NCBI GenBank assembly: GCA_005406025.1
Contig: BGZK01000077.1
Span: 124,001-188,000, forward strand
Length of the DNA stretch: 64,000 bases
Source of the DNA: Eumeta japonica
Taxonomy: Eukaryota; Arthropoda; Insecta; Lepidoptera; Psychidae
Direction of reading: 5' to 3'
The notes beneath the pieces were generated by a model that worked only from the letters and a program-made list of their open reading frames with translations, searched no databases and was not told where the DNA came from. Numbering within the stretch: the stretch's first letter is position 1; every line of letters begins with the position of its first letter. This document shows, in pieces, positions 60,071 through 64,000 of the stretch. The translations under genes and the position numbers were made by a program.

Positions 60071-61375
60071 GCGCGAAAAAAGTTTCGAAATAATTCGTCC
60101 AGCATTCTTTCACTGGAATTCTAAATTGGAAAAAACAAGAAAAGGTTATAAGTATTTTCCTCTTTATATATATGCATAATTCTTCTGACTTCCGCGTTCT
60201 TTCACTGAGATTTGAGTTTGGGAAAAACAAGAAAAGGTTATTAAAGTTCTCTAATCTTTTTGTATTTGTGCAATATTTCTGTACGTTTGTATGTCAATGA
60301 ACTCCTATTAAGCGGCTGTGCAGATCATTATGATTTTTTTTATATTCAAATAGATCCCTGTTTGATTTAGATTCACAATTGGACCCGGTAGGCGGCGCTG
60401 TGATCGAATCCTAAGATTTTTTTTATTTTTCAAGAATTTTTTGGCATATCTGAACATATAACCCCAAAATTTCACATCCCTCCATTGCCAAAGTTTTTTA
60501 AAGTGAGTAACTTACAATTAAAATCTTCTGAGAAGTTTTGCCTAAGAACCTTCTGCAAACAGTCCATATTTATGTTTTTGTACCATAGGTGGAACCGATG
60601 TCGAATTTTGTAAGGTATTTAATGTACGCATCAACACATACGCAAGTCACTTGCATCGTAGCTTGGTATTGTTTTGACATTTGAAGTTCTGCTTGCAGTG
60701 TTTCGATAGATATAAAATAGAATATTTTCCAATAACCATCGAGAAATTACACTCTTTTTAATTCTGCTTTGCATAATAACAAACCCACAATGAAAAAAAG
60801 CAAAAAATTATTGAATAAGCCACTAATAACCACTAATAACAGGTAAGCCAAAGTTCTGGCAGGACAACCTCTGTCTGATCGGCTGGATCTTAATATATAA
60901 ATGCATAAAGCCGGTATATAAACGCTTAAAAAAAGCTAGTCGCATATCAGATATTCACACCTAGATTTTGATGCAAAAACGTGTGTTTCGAAACCTGATG
61001 ATTAACCTACCAAGCGTATTGGATATAGTAAGTGATACCCTATATCCAAGGAAACAAGGACGTGTTGTAAATTGATCTGTACCGCCATATCGGATGTAGC
61101 TTTGCAACACGTAAAAAATATGCTCTAATACATTACGGGTACTGATATGAGCCACTCTACAGTGTGACATTTTGTCGAATAGATAGCTCATTATGGACGC
61201 ACAATATCGTAAATCATCTTAAAGAAAAATGTACAATTATATATTGTATTAGAACTATTTGTACTGCTTTTTTTTTGATTTAATTTAATATTATTCTGCA
61301 AAAACTTTTTTACTTATAGAAAATATAAATTTTTTTTTCAATGTGTGTCAGGTTTTAATCGCTCAACTGCGGATT
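60071..61375. other. AT-rich DNA, no gene seen
   Basis: A short direct repeat, ccactaataaccactaataa, lies near 60822-60841. Nothing else is recognisable. Confidence 0.4.
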
Positions 61376-61379
61376 TATA

Positions 61380-62685
61380 CCCTCAATCATTTTTTTAAGT
61401 TTCCGCTATGAAAATTGAAAGAAAATCAAAGATAATTAACATACTGCTATCTCTCCAATTCAAAAATGTGGCTTTAATAATATTTTGACGTTTTAGGATC
61501 CTAGGAATCTATTTTCCATTTTAACTATTTTCCGCATAATGTCTATATGTATTTGTGTGTGCGTGTGTGTGTTTGGGTGTGTGTGTGTGTTTGTGTTTGT
61601 TTGTGTTTGTATACTTATGAACGTGTTAAAAAAATATCAAAAATGTTTTTTTTTAGAATATATCTTAAACTACTCTATCGATAAGTTCCAAAAGCTTAAA
61701 TCAACGTTGCAAACTATTGTTGGTTTGTTCTCTTTAGAAAACAGCGTCGGTCTTCAAATCAATTATTCAAAATTAGTGGGTACGTTAGAGGGATATTATT
61801 AACGAAAAATTCAACGAAAAAGATTTTTGAAAGTTATATGTGAAATTCTTGATGGATTGATGTTTGGTACTCGGTCCCCTTTTTTTCCTTAAAAAACTAC
61901 GTCAAATGTTTTAAAGCAGATTAAAATTTAATTTAATGTTCAAAAGATATAGTAATTTAAATATTAAAAAGTTAACGCTTTTTAATTTCCCGCTATTAAA
62001 ATTACAAAATTTTAATAAATTAAGAAGATATTGCTTTCAATCAAAGATTTTTCATCATATCCTGATGTTTTAAGTTCTTAGAAATTCATTTTAACCATAT
62101 TTAAAATTTTCAGAGTTTTCTTAGAATATATTTTAAACTACTCTACTGATGAATTCTAAAGACTCTTCTGTTTCCTTTTCTACTTACAAAACAAAGATCA
62201 TTGTTACAATTTGCATCAAAATCGATAGGTTCGTTCGAAAGTTATTTGTTAAGGTAAATTCGAAAAAAAGAGTTTTTCAAACTAACATGTGGAATCCTTA
62301 ATGGATAGATGTACCGAGTACTAAAACTCAGTCATACTTATATTCAAAAAAAACTGCGTGGGACTCCAAAAAACGAATTAAAGTCAAACATGTTCCAAAG
62401 ATTTTGTAGTTGAAAAATTAAAGGAAAATCGATTTTTTAAGGCATATACAGTTTTGAATTGTACTAGTTCAGAAAGTATTACAACCTTATTTTTAAACTT
62501 GGAAGTTTGAAAACGTAATTAAATCGATTTTTTAATAATAACGAGCTAAACCCATTGTGCCTTGATTTTTAACACTTTGAGCTCAAAAACTCATAGACAA
62601 TATAATTTAAGAAGTTTAAAAACACATTGATAAATATCGAAACCGGATGACCTGCGGGGTCAACCGTTCTACAGTTTTTTTTTTA
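61380..62685 (+). repeat. Long dispersed repeat C, copy 3, with two tandem units
   Basis: Two successive units of about 570-600 bp share ordered blocks: 'gctatgaaaattgaaagaaa' at 61405 and 'gctattaaaattacaaaatt' at 61992; 'taaactactctatcgataag' at 61666 and 'taaactactctactgatgaa' at 62132; then tggattgatgtttggtactc at 61855 and tggatagatgtaccgagtac at 62302. The end gacctgcggggtcaaccg (about 62648) equals the end of copy 1. It includes a (TG)n microsatellite at 61553-61610. No coding content. Confidence 0.55.
61553..61610 (+). repeat. (TG)n microsatellite
   Basis: A gtgtgt run with interspersed c, gg and tt. The peptide it encodes is an artefact. Confidence 0.85.
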
Positions 62686-62689
62686 TTTC

Positions 62690-62925
62690 AGATTTCTTTA
62701 TCCCTCCACGCTGGCACATTGCGAGTTGGAGGCTGCTAACAACCTTCGTCACTAATGTGGTGACTACGTCCGGAACCGACAGCTTAACGCACTCCTCGGG
62801 GCACGGACTGTGTGGTTTAATCGGACATAAATTGAAGATTCATCGGTGAATTCGCCCGTGGACAGGATTGAATCCGACATCTGCAGATTAGAGCCGAATA
62901 CTTTTGACCACCGTGCCACCACTGT
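62690..62925 (-). repeat. tRNA-derived SINE (Pol III A and B boxes), minus strand
   Basis: Read on the minus strand, gtggcacggtggt (62906-62920) is an A-box-like element and ggattcaatcc (inverse of 62865-62875) a near-perfect B box at tRNA-like spacing. A GC-rich tRNA-unrelated body extends to about 62690. It is inserted just at the end of repeat C copy 3. Confidence 0.55.
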
Positions 62926-63211
62926 TCTATTTATTCTATTTACCCGATGCGAGTAATTGCAACTTATGATGAAACATTTTGTTGAAACTTTAATTAAAAT
63001 TTCTAATAAAGTTAACACCGCAGCAGAAACACAAAAAGAGGAAAAATCCATAAAAAATTGCCTTTGGGTATTTTTTTTATTTTCTTACTTGAATGTATTA
63101 GATCGATGACCAATAGTTACCTTCATTTCAATATTCATTTGCACAATACTAGGCTTTTCCATTAGCTGTGCTATTACACATTTCGTAAATTCAATATTCT
63201 TCACTTTTATT

Positions 63212-63284
63212 AGGGTTTTTTTTTTATTTTTATTGCAATAGTATATGGTGTACACCACTGCAATAAAAGTAAAAAAAAAAACCT
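63212..63284. repeat. Small foldback (MITE-like), about 30-bp arms
   Basis: agggttttttttttattttt with attgcaatagt is mirrored in reverse complement by the stretch ending actgcaataaaagtaaaaaa and aacct. About 73 bp in total, with a short gtgtacac-containing loop. Confidence 0.75.
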
Positions 63285-63295
63285 AAACAATGTAG

Positions 63296-63800
63296 TCACC
63301 AGTTACACTTCGAGTAGGGAATAGTTTGTCTCAAGGTGGTATCGACAAGTCTCTCACTAACAATGTAGCGAAAACAGAAAGTGTGTCGAACACTGTAGCG
63401 TATTTTATACTTCGATTTCCCAAACTGTATTCGTTGAAGGTCATACAGGTTTACGCACCGACATCTACACACTCTGACAATCAAGTGGACTTTATACACG
63501 AAAATATCTTGAAAGCCATACACACACCTCAACAACCCACTACACACTAACGAAGAGAAAGTTTAAGGCGAAACTATAGAAACTTACCCAATTTCATTGC
63601 CCTAGTCACAACTAGGGCAATGAAATTAGGTAATGAAAGTCAATAACTGTCCAAATTCTTAAAGAACGGGACTGTTTATGATGACCCGCTTCTTCAAAAA
63701 GCAACCCCATATAAAATGGACCTTGGTCAGCCCCGTTAGTTTTATGAAATTTCATTATTAGATTAAGAGGCAAATATCCATTGATGACAGTAATAAACAG
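63296..63800 (+). pseudogene. LINE endonuclease relic
   Basis: A plus-strand frame reads GGIDKSLTNNVAKTESVSN, VAYFILR, then the highly typical LKVIQVYAPTSTHSDNQVD (63438-63485), matching the middle of a LINE AP-like endonuclease. After the stop near 63550 and the hairpin at 63584-63633, a FFKKQPHIKW segment (about 63690-63720), corresponding to the later 'KWTW' region, is recognisable. The catalytic GDFN motif lies in the damaged interval and is lost. The fragment may continue beyond the window. Confidence 0.65.
63584..63633. repeat. Hairpin, 23-bp arms, 4-nt loop
   Basis: ttacccaatttcattgccct with agt (63584-63606) and its reverse complement at 63611-63633 match at 22 of 23 positions around caca. 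It lies inside the LINE endonuclease relic. Confidence 0.85.
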
Positions 63801-64000
63801 TCTAAGAACCGACAGTAGTCACTGCAAGTTGTCTTGTGTACTTGGACTTTATAAGTCGCCCAATAGCTGGCATTATCAATACTTAATACCCAAATTCGAA
63901 CTAGTGAAATACGAACTTCAAAATCACTTCGAAACCTGAGCCAAACACGAAAGTGTATAAGATATATGCATATAAGACTTATGGAAGTTGTTCACAAAGT

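Noticed and set aside
61539..61802. 87-codon Cys/Val-rich frame
   Set aside because: A translation of the (TG)n microsatellite running into repeat C.

Overview
This window looks like a piece of a lepidopteran (moth or butterfly) nuclear genome. It is AT-rich with long gene-free stretches, and its only cellular coding sequence is spliced. It carries several copies of dispersed repeats that I know from Lepidoptera: a family opening with a (c)cggacaagtgcgagt-type head and closing with a gacagacagac...tacggaaccctaaaa-type tail, and another whose copies end in gcgggc(g)...agctagt. Mariner and LINE remnants dominate the rest. I see no rRNA, functional tRNA, CRISPR or bacterial gene structure. The species and clade calls are inference from recalled repeat and transposon families, not from a search.

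Layout. 1-4.1 kb holds the 3' end of a host gene: a candidate exon at 777-903, a clear terminal coding exon at 1420-1759 and a probable long 3' UTR. 4.1-12.1 kb is mostly AT-rich non-coding DNA with a GC-richer island (7.06-7.34 kb) and one copy of a long dispersed repeat (10.44-11.54 kb). 12.1-17.05 kb, minus strand, is a decayed Polinton/Maverick: a packaging-ATPase relic, two unidentified frames and an integrase relic with all three catalytic acidic positions recognisable. Between them lie a pseudogene of a multicopy invertebrate protein family and a lepidopteran repeat. 17.9-19.6 kb is an RTE-type LINE relic. 22.5-23.3 kb is an internally deleted mariner. 27.1-27.8 kb is another LINE. 30.0-30.9, 35.8-36.5, 40.0-40.7, 41.6-41.9 and 58.75-59.1 kb are further mariner relics. 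47.2-48.0 kb is a full copy of the first lepidopteran repeat. 59.3-60.1 and 63.3-63.8 kb are LINE fragments, and two tRNA-derived SINEs lie near 21.2 and 62.8 kb.

The most striking structure is 49264-56427. It is a 7.16-kb unit bounded by long terminal inverted repeats (about 274 and 310 bp) and flanked by a perfect 9-bp direct repeat, caaacttat. This is the architecture of Foldback/MULE-type DNA transposons. Its left arm contains about 11 tandem monomers of roughly 163 bp with two alternating variants. Its interior is filled by an almost complete RTE-type endonuclease/reverse-transcriptase frame, itself interrupted by a second, oppositely oriented RTE-type LINE flanked by a candidate 6-bp target duplication. 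It is therefore at least a three-layer composite, and possibly a Foldback element that carries a LINE coding region as cargo.

All mobile-element frames are broken by stops or frameshifts, so I see no active element. Apart from the terminal exon there is no cellular gene I can defend. Several GC-richer islands and one cluster of repeated motifs (38.12-38.57 kb) are plausible regulatory DNA but are unproven.
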